Below, in pieces: positions 29,701 to 38,039 of a DNA stretch of 64,000 nucleotides. How positions within the stretch are numbered: the stretch's first letter is position 1; every line of letters starts with the position of its first letter. This DNA comes from Pseudomonas duriflava (GTDB taxonomy: Bacteria; Pseudomonadota; Gammaproteobacteria; Pseudomonadales; Pseudomonadaceae), in contig NZ_VLKY01000013.1 of assembly GCF_007830155.1 (NCBI RefSeq), positions 1-64,000 of the forward strand. Reading direction: 5' to 3'. Below the pieces are notes generated by a model. That model saw only the letters and a list, made by a program, of their open reading frames with translations. It did not search any database and was not told the origin of the DNA. The position numbers and the translations under genes are program-made.

Positions 29701-29723
29701 GTGCCGGTCACTCGAGCAATCAT
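26703..29723 (-). CDS. ydiJ: FAD-linked and Fe-S oxidoreductase, YdiJ-type D-2-hydroxyglutarate dehydrogenase
   Basis: 1006-residue fusion. The N-terminal FAD domain has TPRGGGTGTNGQ near residue 85 and a GGMINTDASGQG segment near 150. A ferredoxin-like part with cysteines follows (CLACKSCAGQCP near 660), and a C-terminal CCG-type domain has CCGMSGTYGHEA near 930. This matches E. coli YdiJ in order and length (about 1018). The family oxidises D-2-hydroxyglutarate or related 2-hydroxy acids, feeding electrons to the respiratory chain. The start is set at ATG 29723, where similarity begins (MIARVTGTAPA); the frame stays open to 29867, but that part reads into decayed aldehyde dehydrogenase DNA. 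Confidence 0.87.
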   Translation of the reverse strand: MIARVTGTAPANLYSDFLNSLVDAGFRGQRSMDHGIRTVLATDNSIYQRLPQAVVFPVDADDVARIAALMAEPRFRKVKLTPRGGGTGTNGQSLTDGIVVDLSRHMNHILEINVQERWVRVQAGVVKDQLNAALKPHGLFFAPELSTSNRATIGGMINTDASGQGSCTYGKTRDHVLELHTVLLGGQHLHTRPLSEAELEQACAEPDRAGAVYQTARQIEETQGELIQSTFPELNRCLTGYDLAHLRDEHGRFNLNSVLCGAEGSLGYVVEAKLNVLPIPSYSVLVNVRYSSFMDALRDANALMKHKPLSIETVDSKVLLLAMKDMVWHSVAEYFPANAERPTLGINLVEFSGDDPAEVNARVSAFVQHLQADRSVERLGHTLAEGREAVTRVYTMRKRSVGLLGNVEGEVRPQPFVEDTAVPPEQLADYIADFRALLDSYGLAYGMFGHVDAGVLHVRPALDMKDPAQAALVKPISDAVADLTQRYGGLLWGEHGKGLRSEYVPAYFGELYPALQAIKGAFDPYNQLNPGKICTPPDSSEGLIKVNEAPLRGEYDRQIDERVWQSYGSAVHCNGNGACYNFDPDDAMCPSWKATRERQHSPKGRASLIREWLRLQGAANIDVLSTARGPASWLKGLPTRLRNSRARKQGEADFSHDVYDAMAGCLACKSCAGQCPIKVNVPDFRSRFLELYHGRYQRPLRDYLIGSLEFTLPYLAVMPGLYNSIMGAGWTKRILERRVGMVDSPLISGYNLQATLNRYQVRMAKPEILRKLTPAERERSVVLVQDAFTRYFETPLLGSFIELAHRLGYQIFLAPYSANGKPLHVQGFLGAFAKAAIRNATQLKALAECGVPLVGLDPAMTLVYRQEYQKVAGLDDCPKVALVQEWLMGVLPEQAPAASGTFRLMAHCTEKTNAPVSVRQWEQVFSRLGLKLTTESTGCCGMSGTYGHEARNQATSRTIFEQSWAGKLDKEGEPLATGYSCRSQVKRLADRKLRHPLEVVLQQLNG

Positions 29724-29772
29724 TGGGGCAATGGCCTCACTAAGGTTAGGATAACCGTGAACAAAAACCGTA

Positions 29773-30462
29773 TTACAGTCCCATGCATAAATACTTGATT
29801 TCGAGATAATCTTCGATACCGTATTTCGAGCCCTCACGGCCCAGGCCCGAAGCCTTAATACCCCCAAACGGGGCGACTTCGTTGGAAATCAATCCGGTGT
29901 TGATGCCAACCATACCGTATTCCAGCGCTTCGGCCACGCGGAACACACGTCCTACATCACGGGTATAAAAGTACGAGGCCAGGCCGAACTCGGTATCGTT
30001 GGACAGGGCGACCACCTCAGCCTCATCCTTGAAACGGAACAAAGGCGCCAGCGGACCAAACGTTTCCTCCCTGGCAACAGCGGCAGTGCTCGGCACGTTT
30101 ACCAGTACGGTGGGCTCGAAGAAATTCCCCTGGATGCTGCTGCCGCCGACAAGCACTTGTGCACCTTTGCTCAGGGCATCGGCAATATGTTCCTTAACTT
30201 TACTGATGGCCTTGTCATCAATCAGCGGGCCGGTCGTAACGCCCTCCTCCAAACCGTTGCCAATCTTGAGCTTGGCGACTGCGGCCTTAAGTTTCTCGGC
30301 GAAAGCCTCGTAAACACCGTCCTGTACATAAATACGGTTAGCGCATACTTAGGTCTGACCGTTATTGCGATATTTAGAAATGATCGCGCCTTCGACCGCC
30401 TTATCCAAGTCGGCATCGTCGAACACAATGAACGGTGCGTTGCCGCCTAGCTTACTGGCGCG
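29773..30462 (-). pseudogene. gabD: succinate semialdehyde dehydrogenase (gabD) remnant
   Basis: C-terminal half of a GabD-like protein. Reading from 30462 gives [20 protein letters not shown], then RNNGQT followed by TAA exactly where the catalytic cysteine of GQTCVCANR belongs. The frame resumes with VCANRIYVQDGVYEAFAEKL and runs in the same frame to LEIKYLCMGL at 29773. The first half of the gene is missing, and the catalytic glutamate of ELGG is a lysine. It lies directly upstream of the YdiJ-type gene and probably once formed an operon with it. Confidence 0.87.
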
Positions 30463-30551
30463 GCAATCAGGCAGTTATCCTGACCTGTGACGATGATGGT
30501 TATCTTGCTTCCCTGGACTTTTACGAACAGGGCATCGAGTATGTGGCGTAG
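30462..30551 (+). pseudogene. possible 3' end of a small hypothetical gene
   Basis: A plus-strand frame abutting the broken gabD end reads [20 protein letters not shown] and ends with GIEYVA before TAG at 30551. It looks like protein coding and has no start. It may be the tail of a gene truncated by the same deletion that removed the front of gabD. The family is not recognised. Confidence 0.35.
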
Positions 30552-31052
30552 TCGATATGCATGCACAACCGGACGATGCTATTTTTCTGCGGTATAATAT
30601 GTAGGAATTACCGTCTATCCCGGTCATACGGTATATGAGGCTTAGCGCTCGGCCTGAAATGCAAAGCGCTACCTGCGCCGGATCTGTTTATCAGTCCTAC
30701 TCATACCGCTCAGTGGAATCATGATTACCAAGCTGAGTAGCTCGGCCGCCACCCGATCACCAATTCCTTTCGCGCCGTTTTTAGCCTCGGCGGATTGCCA
30801 AGCATGATATCCGGCATGCCCATACAGGGGAGCATGCCAGCTTCCTGGCTACTGGCAATCAGAGCCGCCTCTCTCTCCACCTCCATGGTAGCCACTGTGT
30901 CTATCCAAGGACTTTCACTAATAGTGATTTATCCCTTCGCGTCTGGATCTACCGCCAGCACTGGCCTTGCTAGCTGTAAGTAGCCTGATCTTGTCCATCT
31001 GCTCTTATTGGCAGCGGCTTTCTTAGTATCTGTCTACGGTTGGCGAGGCAGG
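30552..31052. other. intergenic region without recognised genes
   Basis: About 500 bases with only short frames. It lies between the gabD remnant and the kinase gene and is probably decayed DNA. Confidence 0.5.
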
Positions 31053-33154
31053 TCAGGAGGAAGCGCCCTGCACCATCTCACGCACCTTGGCTGCCAGTGC
31101 ATCCATGGCGAAGGGCTTAGTAATAAGGTACATATCAGGCCCAAGATAATCTTTTGCACGCGAACCTTCGGCATAGCCTGTTGCGAATAACACTTTCAAG
31201 GCAGGCCGATGCTGCCTGGCGATCTCAGCAAGCTGGCGACCGTTCATGCCGGGCAGTCCTACGTCAGAAATCATTAGGTCAATACGCTGCCTGCTTTCCA
31301 AAAGGGGAATAGCCTCTTTGGCATCCGCGGCCTCCAGAGTGGCGTAACCCAACTCGCCAGGCAGCTCAACTACAAGTGCGCAAACCACAGGCTCATCTTC
31401 TACGATCAGAATGGTTTCGCCGGCTCCCATGGGTGCTAGCGTTTCATGCCCTGCCGACATCCCAGCCACATCGCCGTTAAAGCACGGCAAATATAGCCGG
31501 ACACTGGTACCTGCGCCTGGCTCTGAAAGAATCTGGACATACCCCTTGGCCTGTTTGATATAGCCATACACCATGGAAAGCCCCAACCTATGCCCTGCCC
31601 GATAGGTTTAGTCGTAAAAAAGGGCTCAAATACTTTGGCGAGGACGCTGGGCGACATGCCGGTCCCTGTGTCCGTTACGGACAGAACAACATAGTCGCCC
31701 TCCTTCAGGCCCGTCAGTTCAGGTTCGTGCTGCTCCTGGTGAAAAAGAGAGGTCGCCAGTGTAATCGTACCCCCCTCGGGCATAGCATCCCGGGCATTGA
31801 TAACAAGATTGATCACTGCACTTTCCAGCTGGTTGACGTCCATGCAGGCAAGGGGCAACCCAGGGGTCAGTTCGGTGGTTACCGTTATATTTACCCCTGT
31901 CGTACGCCGGAGAAAGTCCTCTAGAGAAACGACCAGTTTATTGATATCGACGGGCTGGAGATCTAGGGCTTGCCGTCGGGAAAACGCCAAAAGGCGTTGG
32001 GTCAGCGCAGCGGCCCGTTGCGCGGAAGTAACGGCTGCTTCTATATAGCGTTCAAGGCCTTCAGCCCTGCCGGTCTGGTAACGTCGCTGCATGAGTTCGA
32101 GACTGCCGATGATGCCAGCCAGAAGGTTATTGAAGTCATGGGCGATCCCTCCCGTCAACTGGCCAACCGCCTCCATTTTTTGCGCTTGACGCAGCGCTTC
32201 TTCTGCCTTGCTGCGTTCGGCCACTTCAGTTTCTACGCGCGTCCCCAGGTTTTCGTTGAGCTGGCGAAGCGTATTTTCGCTAACGCGCAGTGCTGCTTCG
32301 GCATGCTTGAGCGCACTGATGTCGGTACAGGCTCCAGCCACATGAGAGGGCTTACCCGCAGCGTCTCTGAATACCTTGCCTTTGCAGGCAAGCCATTTTT
32401 CAGTACGGGGCCGATACAGGCGAAACTCCACAGAAAAATCATCGCCTCGCATAGAGCGGTCAAACGCCAGCCGCACCCGCTCCTGATCTTCAGGGTGAAC
32501 ATGCTCCAGAAAACGTTCCACCGTATCGAGGGCCTGTCCCGGCGGTAGATTGAAAAGCTGCTCCAGGGCATTATCGAAATACAGGCTGCCGTCATCCAGA
32601 TACCAACTGAACGTACCGGTACCCGACGCCAACAGCGCTGCACGAAAGCGCTCATCGACATAGTCCAGCTTGGTCCTGGACTGCTGCTCATCTAGAACTT
32701 TCTGAGTAACATCTTCTGTTTGATGAATAATGTAGCGGACCTCACCCTGCTCATCGAGCACCGGCGTGTTGAGCGGACTCCAATAGCGTACTTCGAAACC
32801 GCCACCTTCGGACTCAGGCCTTGGAATATCGTATTTGGTAATAGCCATTCGATCTGGCAGGCGGGTTTGTAATACGCGCTCCAGCGAAGCGCGTAACACG
32901 CCAGCCCCAAACTCTGCACGCTCATCAGGGTTTTTTCCAAAAACCTCGAAGATCGAGCGGCCAATACAATCCTCCCGCCGGGTATTGGTTGCGCGTAGTC
33001 GTGCATCACTGGCAGCAAGCATGATGAAATCAGGGTCAGCCGACAGCACCAGGTTAAGGTTCGGAAGCACTTCGAATAGAAGTTTAAAATCTAACTCTTG
33101 CTTCATCAGAGACCGTAAATGCCTTGTCGTCAGGCCGAAATCAGTGGATGCCAC
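31053..33154 (-). pseudogene. hybrid sensor histidine kinase with PAS domains and receiver, one-base frameshift
   Basis: Soluble sensor kinase without obvious membrane segments. In order it has a PAS region (about residues 20-150), a second PAS/PAC (about 175-295), a coiled coil, HisKA with GQLTGGIAHDFNNLLAG near 335, HATPase with NLVINARDAMPEGG near 440 and DTGTGM near 490, then a C-terminal receiver. The frame breaks near 31585: the kinase frame reads GQGIGWGFPW, while the other frame gives the expected GLSMVYGYIKQAKGY and then the receiver with DVGLPGMNG. Adding one T to the GGTTGGGG run would restore a roughly 700-residue protein. A sequencing error is as likely as a mutation. Confidence 0.82.
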
Positions 33155-33474
33155 CTTCTAAGACATGAAGCAAGGGCATAGGTGCGGCAGCACAGCCTTG
33201 AGAAATATCATCTTTCAATCTAGCGGATCCTGGTCTTAGGGTTGCCTCTCCTGGCCCATGAGATACTGTCCCATGCTTATAGCCCCTCTTGCGCTAAAGA
33301 ATGTCGGCTGTAAAACGGTGCATGTCGGTCACAGACCCGCCAGCAGGCCGATCCGGTTCTAGAGTGCAGGAGTGCTGCATAACCAACCCTGCATGAGGCC
33401 ACGCCGCTTTATTCCAATAATACGTGCGCCTGTTCTTTCTGCCCGTGACGAACTCATCCTTATGGAGCGTGATC
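33155..33474. other. intergenic region between the kinase and MFS genes
   Basis: About 320 bases between divergent genes, with no supported gene. The last 15 bases hold the GGAG ribosome site (33464-33467) of the MFS gene. Confidence 0.5.
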
Positions 33475-34821
33475 ATGACCCAGGCAGTGCCCGAATCCGT
33501 CAATACCTCTACCTTGCGTAAAGTTATTACCGCCGCCTCGATCGGTAACTTTGTCGAGTGGTTCGACTTTGCCGTCTATGGCTTTCTGGCTACGATTATC
33601 GCCGAGCAGTTCTTCCCAAGCGGTGACCCAAAAGTAGCGTTACTCAAGACCTTTGCCGTATTCGCCGTGGCGTTCGCCTTTCGTCCCTTGGGTGGTATCG
33701 TGTTCGGTATGCTGGGTGATCGAATTGGCCGCAAGAAAATCCTGGCTCTTACCATTCTGCTAATGGCCGGCGCAACAACGTTGATTGGCCTGCTACCCAC
33801 CTATGCTTCTATCGGCGTGCTGGCACCACTGATGCTAACGGTTATCCGCTGCGTGCAGGGGTTCTCTGCTGGAGGCGAGTATGCCGGTGCCTGCGCCTAT
33901 GTAATGGAGCACGCCCCTCGTACTCAGCGTGCCACATATGGCAGCTTTATACCCGTCTCGACCTTTTCGGCCTTTGCCTGCGCCGCCGTAATCGCCTATG
34001 CCTTGAATGCCACACTTAGCCAAGAGGTCATGGCCAGCTGGGGATGGCGCATACCCTTTCTTATCGCCGCGCCGCTAGGCATCGTCGGGCTTTACCTACG
34101 CATGCGCTTGAGCGAAACCCCGGCCTTCCAGTCTCTGGAGGCCCAGCACGAGGTAGCCCATGCGCCCCTGCGCGAGACGCTCAAATCCCACGGCGGCGCT
34201 ATGTGCCGCCTGGGTGCCTTCATCTCCGTGACAGCATTATCTTTCTATATGTTCACAACTTATTTTGCGACCTACTTGCAAGTCGCCGGCGGGCTCGACC
34301 GTGCGTCTGCTCTATTGATTACTGTAATTGCCCTGCTCTTTGCCGCCGCCTTCTGCCCAGTGGCCGGACGATTTTCGGACCGAGTTGGTCGCCGGGCCAC
34401 AATAGCGACCACGTGCCTGCTACTGATCGTGGTTGTTTACCCTTCCTTCATGATGGCCAGTTCGGGCGCTATGGGCTTGTCGATCATAGGCGTCCTTTTG
34501 CTGGCCGTGGGTGCCGTCCTGTCTGGTGTGGTGACGGCAGCTCTGCTGTCAGAAACCTTTCCTACGCGTACGCGTTACACCGCTTCCGCCATAACTTACA
34601 ACATGGCCTACACGATTTTTGGCGGTACTGCGCCACTGATGGCTACGTATCTAATCAACGAAACCGGGAGTAACCTGGCGCCAGCCTACTACCTGATCCT
34701 GATCTCGGTGATGGGCTTGATCGGTGGAATAATGCTGCCGGAGACGTCAAAGATTTCACTGGGTGACGCCGGTGCCCCCACTACGCCGCCTCTGGCGTCT
34801 GCGTCCACTTTGGCGACCTGA
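33475..34821 (+). CDS. MFS transporter, metabolite:H+ symporter (ProP/KgtP-like)
   Basis: 448-residue inner-membrane carrier. The MHS signature GNFVEWFDFAVYGF (residues 25-38) begins helix 1, and the loop 2-3 motif GMLGDRIGRKKIL is near residue 80. The family imports organic acids or compatible solutes such as 2-oxoglutarate, citrate or proline/betaine. The ATG at 33475 has a GGAG site; the longer frame from 33424 does not. Substrate is not predictable. A terminator follows. Confidence 0.88.
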   Translation: MTQAVPESVNTSTLRKVITAASIGNFVEWFDFAVYGFLATIIAEQFFPSGDPKVALLKTFAVFAVAFAFRPLGGIVFGMLGDRIGRKKILALTILLMAGATTLIGLLPTYASIGVLAPLMLTVIRCVQGFSAGGEYAGACAYVMEHAPRTQRATYGSFIPVSTFSAFACAAVIAYALNATLSQEVMASWGWRIPFLIAAPLGIVGLYLRMRLSETPAFQSLEAQHEVAHAPLRETLKSHGGAMCRLGAFISVTALSFYMFTTYFATYLQVAGGLDRASALLITVIALLFAAAFCPVAGRFSDRVGRRATIATTCLLLIVVVYPSFMMASSGAMGLSIIGVLLLAVGAVLSGVVTAALLSETFPTRTRYTASAITYNMAYTIFGGTAPLMATYLINETGSNLAPAYYLILISVMGLIGGIMLPETSKISLGDAGAPTTPPLASASTLAT

Positions 34822-34838
34822 GCCTACCGCCTTAGTCA

Positions 34839-34866
34839 AAGCCGCCTGCGGGCGGCTTCTTTATTT
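34839..34866 (+). terminator. terminator of the MHS carrier gene
   Basis: AGCCGCC paired with GGCGGCT around loop TGCG, then TCTTTATTT. Confidence 0.85.
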
Positions 34867-34976
34867 CAAGCTGACATTATCCTGAACATTTATCTTCTAC
34901 TGCTCTTTCGAGGGGAACGGGCCTCTTGCTCAAGAGTCACCTGTAAATGACTCGACTACTCATCAAGGAGATAACG

Positions 34977-35795
34977 ATGACCACTCAATACGATCCCCTC
35001 GCCGCCACTCACACGGAACAACAGAATCTCGACCAGCCTAACGTCCAGGGAGCTGAGCGGGCCGCCTCGCTGGTAGGCGGTGGATTGCTCCTGTTAGGCG
35101 GCCTGCGACGGGGCGGGCTTTTGGGACTGGCGCAAGCCGCCTTGGGCGCCATGGTGACGGCCCGCGGCGTGACCGGCCGTTGCAAAGCCAAGCAGGCCCT
35201 GACGCCAAGCCCATTCGAAAGTCAGCTACAGCAGGAGTATGGCTGGACCAATGCTGAGGCTATTTCCCGCACCATTACCATCGGCAAACCACGCGAAGAG
35301 GTTTATGCCTTTGTACGCAGCGTCGAGAACCTGCCTCTCGTCCTACGTCGTGTCGAGCGCGTCCAACAAATGGACACTACCCATTACCACTGGATAGCCC
35401 TAGGCCCGCAAAACCGGACTGTAGAATGGGATGCACACATTGAACAGGACGTACCGAACGAAAAGATCGTTTGGAGCACTGAGTCCACAGCGTATATGCA
35501 GCACAAGGGCACGCTGCTGTTCAAAGATGCGCCTAACGGGCTCGGCACTGAACTCCAGGTCATCCTGGCATGCGAACCGCCTGCTGGTACGGTGGGTTAT
35601 GCGGCTGCCAGCCTGATCAGCCAGTTCTCCGGGCGCGAGCTTAATCTGGACCTGCGTCGCCTCAAGCAACTGCTGGAAACCGGCGAAATTACCCATAGCC
35701 TTGTGACTACAACCATGAACAAGGCTGAGCGCATGGATAGCCCTGCATCGGCTACCTCAACTGAAGGTCAACCCTACGTTGGAGGGTCTATCTGA
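34977..35795 (+). CDS. SRPBCC/polyketide-cyclase-like protein with N-terminal glycine-rich hydrophobic segment
   Basis: 272 residues. Residues 25-70 are rich in G, L and A (SLVGGGLLLLGGL), a probable membrane-associated segment. Residues 105-235 form a START/SRPBCC lipid or ligand binding fold (ITIGKPREEVYAFVRSVENL to the helix before residue 240). The AAGGAG site at 34965-34970 and ATG at 34977 fix the start. Its stop overlaps the start of the next gene (TGATG). Genes of this type commonly accompany zinc alcohol dehydrogenases in stress clusters. Ligand unknown. Confidence 0.8.
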   Translation: MTTQYDPLAATHTEQQNLDQPNVQGAERAASLVGGGLLLLGGLRRGGLLGLAQAALGAMVTARGVTGRCKAKQALTPSPFESQLQQEYGWTNAEAISRTITIGKPREEVYAFVRSVENLPLVLRRVERVQQMDTTHYHWIALGPQNRTVEWDAHIEQDVPNEKIVWSTESTAYMQHKGTLLFKDAPNGLGTELQVILACEPPAGTVGYAAASLISQFSGRELNLDLRRLKQLLETGEITHSLVTTTMNKAERMDSPASATSTEGQPYVGGSI

Positions 35796-36964
35796 TGCGG
35801 GCGTTGACATGGCAGGCACCTAACAAATTACAGGTCGATACTGTTCCGGACCCGGAAATCATCAATCCAAGGGATGTAATTCTGCGGGTTACGATGTCGT
35901 CCGTATGCGGATCGGACTTGCACCTGTTGGATGGCTATGTTCCGGCGATGAAACCCGGCGATATTCTCGGTCATGAGTTCATGGGCGAAGTGGTCGAGGT
36001 TGGCTCAGGCATTAGCCAGTTCAAGAAGGGCGATCGGGTTATTACGATTTCAATCATTGGATGTGGTGACTGTGAGTTCTGTAAGCGCGACGATTTTTCG
36101 TGCTGCGACAACTCCAACCCCAACCCCCAGGTTACCGATCTGGCCTACGGGCAACCCTGTAGCGGCATTTTTGGCTATAGCCATGCGTTCGGCGGCTATG
36201 CCGGCAGTCATGCTACCTACATTCGCGTGCCATTTGCCGATGTAAACCTGTTCAAGGTACCGGATGGCATTACCAACGAGCAGGCGGTGTTTGTATCTGA
36301 CGCCGCACCAACGGGTTATTTTGGTGCCGACAATGCCGATATCCAGCGTGGCGATACCGTTGCCGTCTGGGGCTGCGGAGGTGTAGGCCAGATGGCCATT
36401 CGCAGCGCCTATCTGCTAGGTGCCGAGCGAGTTATCGCTATTGACCGTATCCCTTCGCGCCTGCGCTTGGCCGAGGAAAAGGCCGGTGCGATCGTCATCA
36501 ACTATGAAACCACCAATGTTCACGAGGCGCTGCTCGAACTCACCGGTGGACGCGGCCCTGACCGCTGTATCGACTGTGTGGGTATGGAGGCGCATGGCAC
36601 TCAGCTCGATTATGCCTATGACAAGGCCAAGCAACTGATGCGCTTGCATACCGAGCGCGGTACAGTATTGCGCCAAGCCATCCGGGCTTGCCGCAAGGGC
36701 GGCACGGTGTCCGTGCTGGGCGTGTACGGTGGGCTGATGGATAAATTCCCCATGGGTGCCATTGTCAACAAGGCGTTGACCCTTCGCTCCGGGCAGCAAC
36801 CGGGACAGCGGTATGCCAATAAACTGTTTGAGCATATCCAAAAGGGCGAGCTTGACCCTTCCTATCTGCTGACACACCCCATGAGCCTGGAAGAGTCGCC
36901 ACGGGGCTATGAGCTGTTCAAGCACAAGGGTGATGAGTGTATGCGCGCCGTGTTTATGCCGTAA
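35795..36964 (+). CDS. zinc-dependent alcohol dehydrogenase, formaldehyde dehydrogenase-like
   Basis: Medium-chain dehydrogenase of 389 residues, close in layout to glutathione-independent formaldehyde dehydrogenases. Zinc ligands are in SSVCGSDLHL near residue 38 and GHEFMGEV near 61; cysteines for structural zinc are in IGCGDCEFCKRDDFSCC near 88-104. The NAD motif GCGGVGQ is near 192. It is translationally coupled to the SRPBCC gene and followed 11 bases later by a sulfite-oxidase-fold gene. A role in aldehyde detoxification is likely; the true substrate is unknown. Confidence 0.87.
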   Translation: MRALTWQAPNKLQVDTVPDPEIINPRDVILRVTMSSVCGSDLHLLDGYVPAMKPGDILGHEFMGEVVEVGSGISQFKKGDRVITISIIGCGDCEFCKRDDFSCCDNSNPNPQVTDLAYGQPCSGIFGYSHAFGGYAGSHATYIRVPFADVNLFKVPDGITNEQAVFVSDAAPTGYFGADNADIQRGDTVAVWGCGGVGQMAIRSAYLLGAERVIAIDRIPSRLRLAEEKAGAIVINYETTNVHEALLELTGGRGPDRCIDCVGMEAHGTQLDYAYDKAKQLMRLHTERGTVLRQAIRACRKGGTVSVLGVYGGLMDKFPMGAIVNKALTLRSGQQPGQRYANKLFEHIQKGELDPSYLLTHPMSLEESPRGYELFKHKGDECMRAVFMP

Positions 36965-36975
36965 GGAGCCTAACT

Positions 36976-37647
36976 GTGAGCGATGATCATGATCCCGAGG
37001 CGCCCTCCACCTCCAAGCTGATTCAGGCCAAGCAACAGTGGGCCCGGGAAGGTCGCTATCTAACGGGTCAAGTCGCTCGCCCAGAAACGGAGCGGCTTCC
37101 GCCAGGCCAGCACTTGGTCAAGAACTGGCCTGTCCTGGATCTAGGCGTAAGGCCTGCGGTATCGCGGGAGCGCTGGCGGCTGGATGTTACAGGAGCCGCC
37201 GAAAAACCGCAGGTGTGGGACTGGGAAGGGTTCATGGCGCTTCCTCAGTCTCGTCTGGTGAGCGATATCCACTGCGTGACAAGTTGGTCACGCTATGACA
37301 ATCAATGGCAGGGTGTAACCACACAGGATCTGCTCGAAGCCATTCGCCCACGTCCCGAAGCCCGGTTCGTGCTGCTGTACTGCAACGATGGCTATACCAC
37401 CAACCTGAGTCTTGACGATTTCGCCGCTCCAGGTGCCCTGCTGGCCCATAGCTGGGAGGGCAATCCGCTTACGCCTGAGCACGGCGGCCCGGTACGGCTG
37501 ATAGTCCCGCACCTGTACTTCTGGAAAAGTGCCAAATGGATTCGGCGAATCCAGTTTCGACTCAGCGATACGCCTGGATATTGGGAGGAGCGCGGCTATC
37601 ACAACCGCGGCGATCCTTGGCGGGAAGAGCGTTATTCAGATGATTAA
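36976..37647 (+). CDS. molybdopterin-dependent sulfite-oxidase-fold protein (YuiH-like)
   Basis: 223 residues covering an oxidoreductase molybdopterin-binding domain. The molybdenum-ligating cysteine is C100 in SDIHCVTSWSRYDNQW, and the conserved EGNPLTPEHGGPVRLIVP stretch lies near residue 170. No twin-arginine signal is visible, so it is probably cytoplasmic. GTG at 36976 with AAGGAG ahead is chosen; the frame extends back into the dehydrogenase gene. Oxidises or reduces an unknown small substrate. It is the third gene of the coupled operon. Confidence 0.83.
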   Translation: MSDDHDPEAPSTSKLIQAKQQWAREGRYLTGQVARPETERLPPGQHLVKNWPVLDLGVRPAVSRERWRLDVTGAAEKPQVWDWEGFMALPQSRLVSDIHCVTSWSRYDNQWQGVTTQDLLEAIRPRPEARFVLLYCNDGYTTNLSLDDFAAPGALLAHSWEGNPLTPEHGGPVRLIVPHLYFWKSAKWIRRIQFRLSDTPGYWEERGYHNRGDPWREERYSDD

Positions 37648-37668
37648 CCCAGGCTTGATAAGCCTGGG
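37648..37668. terminator. terminator between convergent operons
   Basis: CCCAGGCTT pairs exactly with AAGCCTGGG around GAT. It begins at the stop codon of the sulfite-oxidase-fold gene and lies 11 bases from the stop of the response regulator gene. Confidence 0.7.
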
Positions 37669-37679
37669 CTCATTGCACC

Positions 37680-38039
37680 TTACACAGGGAAAAACCGGTT
37701 AAGCGCCTGCTCCAGATCATCCGGGCGGAACGGTTTGGCCAGGACAGGACGGCTTTGCCATTCCATAGGCAATCCGACCACACCATAGCCGGTGGAGAAC
37801 ATGAAAGGAATGTTCCGTTCGGCTAGCTTTTCCGCGATGGGAAAGATCTCTCTCCCGCCAACATTCACATCAAGGATGGCCAAGTCGAAGGTGCCGGTCT
37901 CAGCCAGGCGCATGCCGTCATCAAATTCTGCCGCCACGCCTGCAACCTCATATCCGAGTTCGTCGAGAATATCCTCGAGCAGCATGGCAATCAGTGTTTC
38001 ATCTTCAATCAGCAGGACGCGTCTACGAGTAGTGGTCAA
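37680..38039 (-). CDS. single-domain response regulator
   Basis: Receiver-only protein of 119 residues if started at TTG 38039, or 130 from GTG 38072. TTG is favoured: AAAGGA lies eight bases upstream and TTGA overlaps the kinase stop, the usual coupling arrangement. The receiver has the acidic pair in LLIEDETLIAMLLEDIL, the phosphoacceptor in LAILDVNVGG, threonine in FMFSTGYG and lysine in VLAKPF. There is no output domain. It is probably the partner of the HWE kinase encoded immediately upstream, as in general-stress phosphorelays of HWE kinases. Confidence 0.88.
   Translation of the reverse strand: MTTTRRRVLLIEDETLIAMLLEDILDELGYEVAGVAAEFDDGMRLAETGTFDLAILDVNVGGREIFPIAEKLAERNIPFMFSTGYGVVGLPMEWQSRPVLAKPFRPDDLEQALNRFFPV

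Noticed and set aside
29724-29867. 48 extra N-terminal residues for the YdiJ-type protein
   Set aside because: They read through decayed gabD DNA in another frame; family similarity begins at the ATG at 29723.
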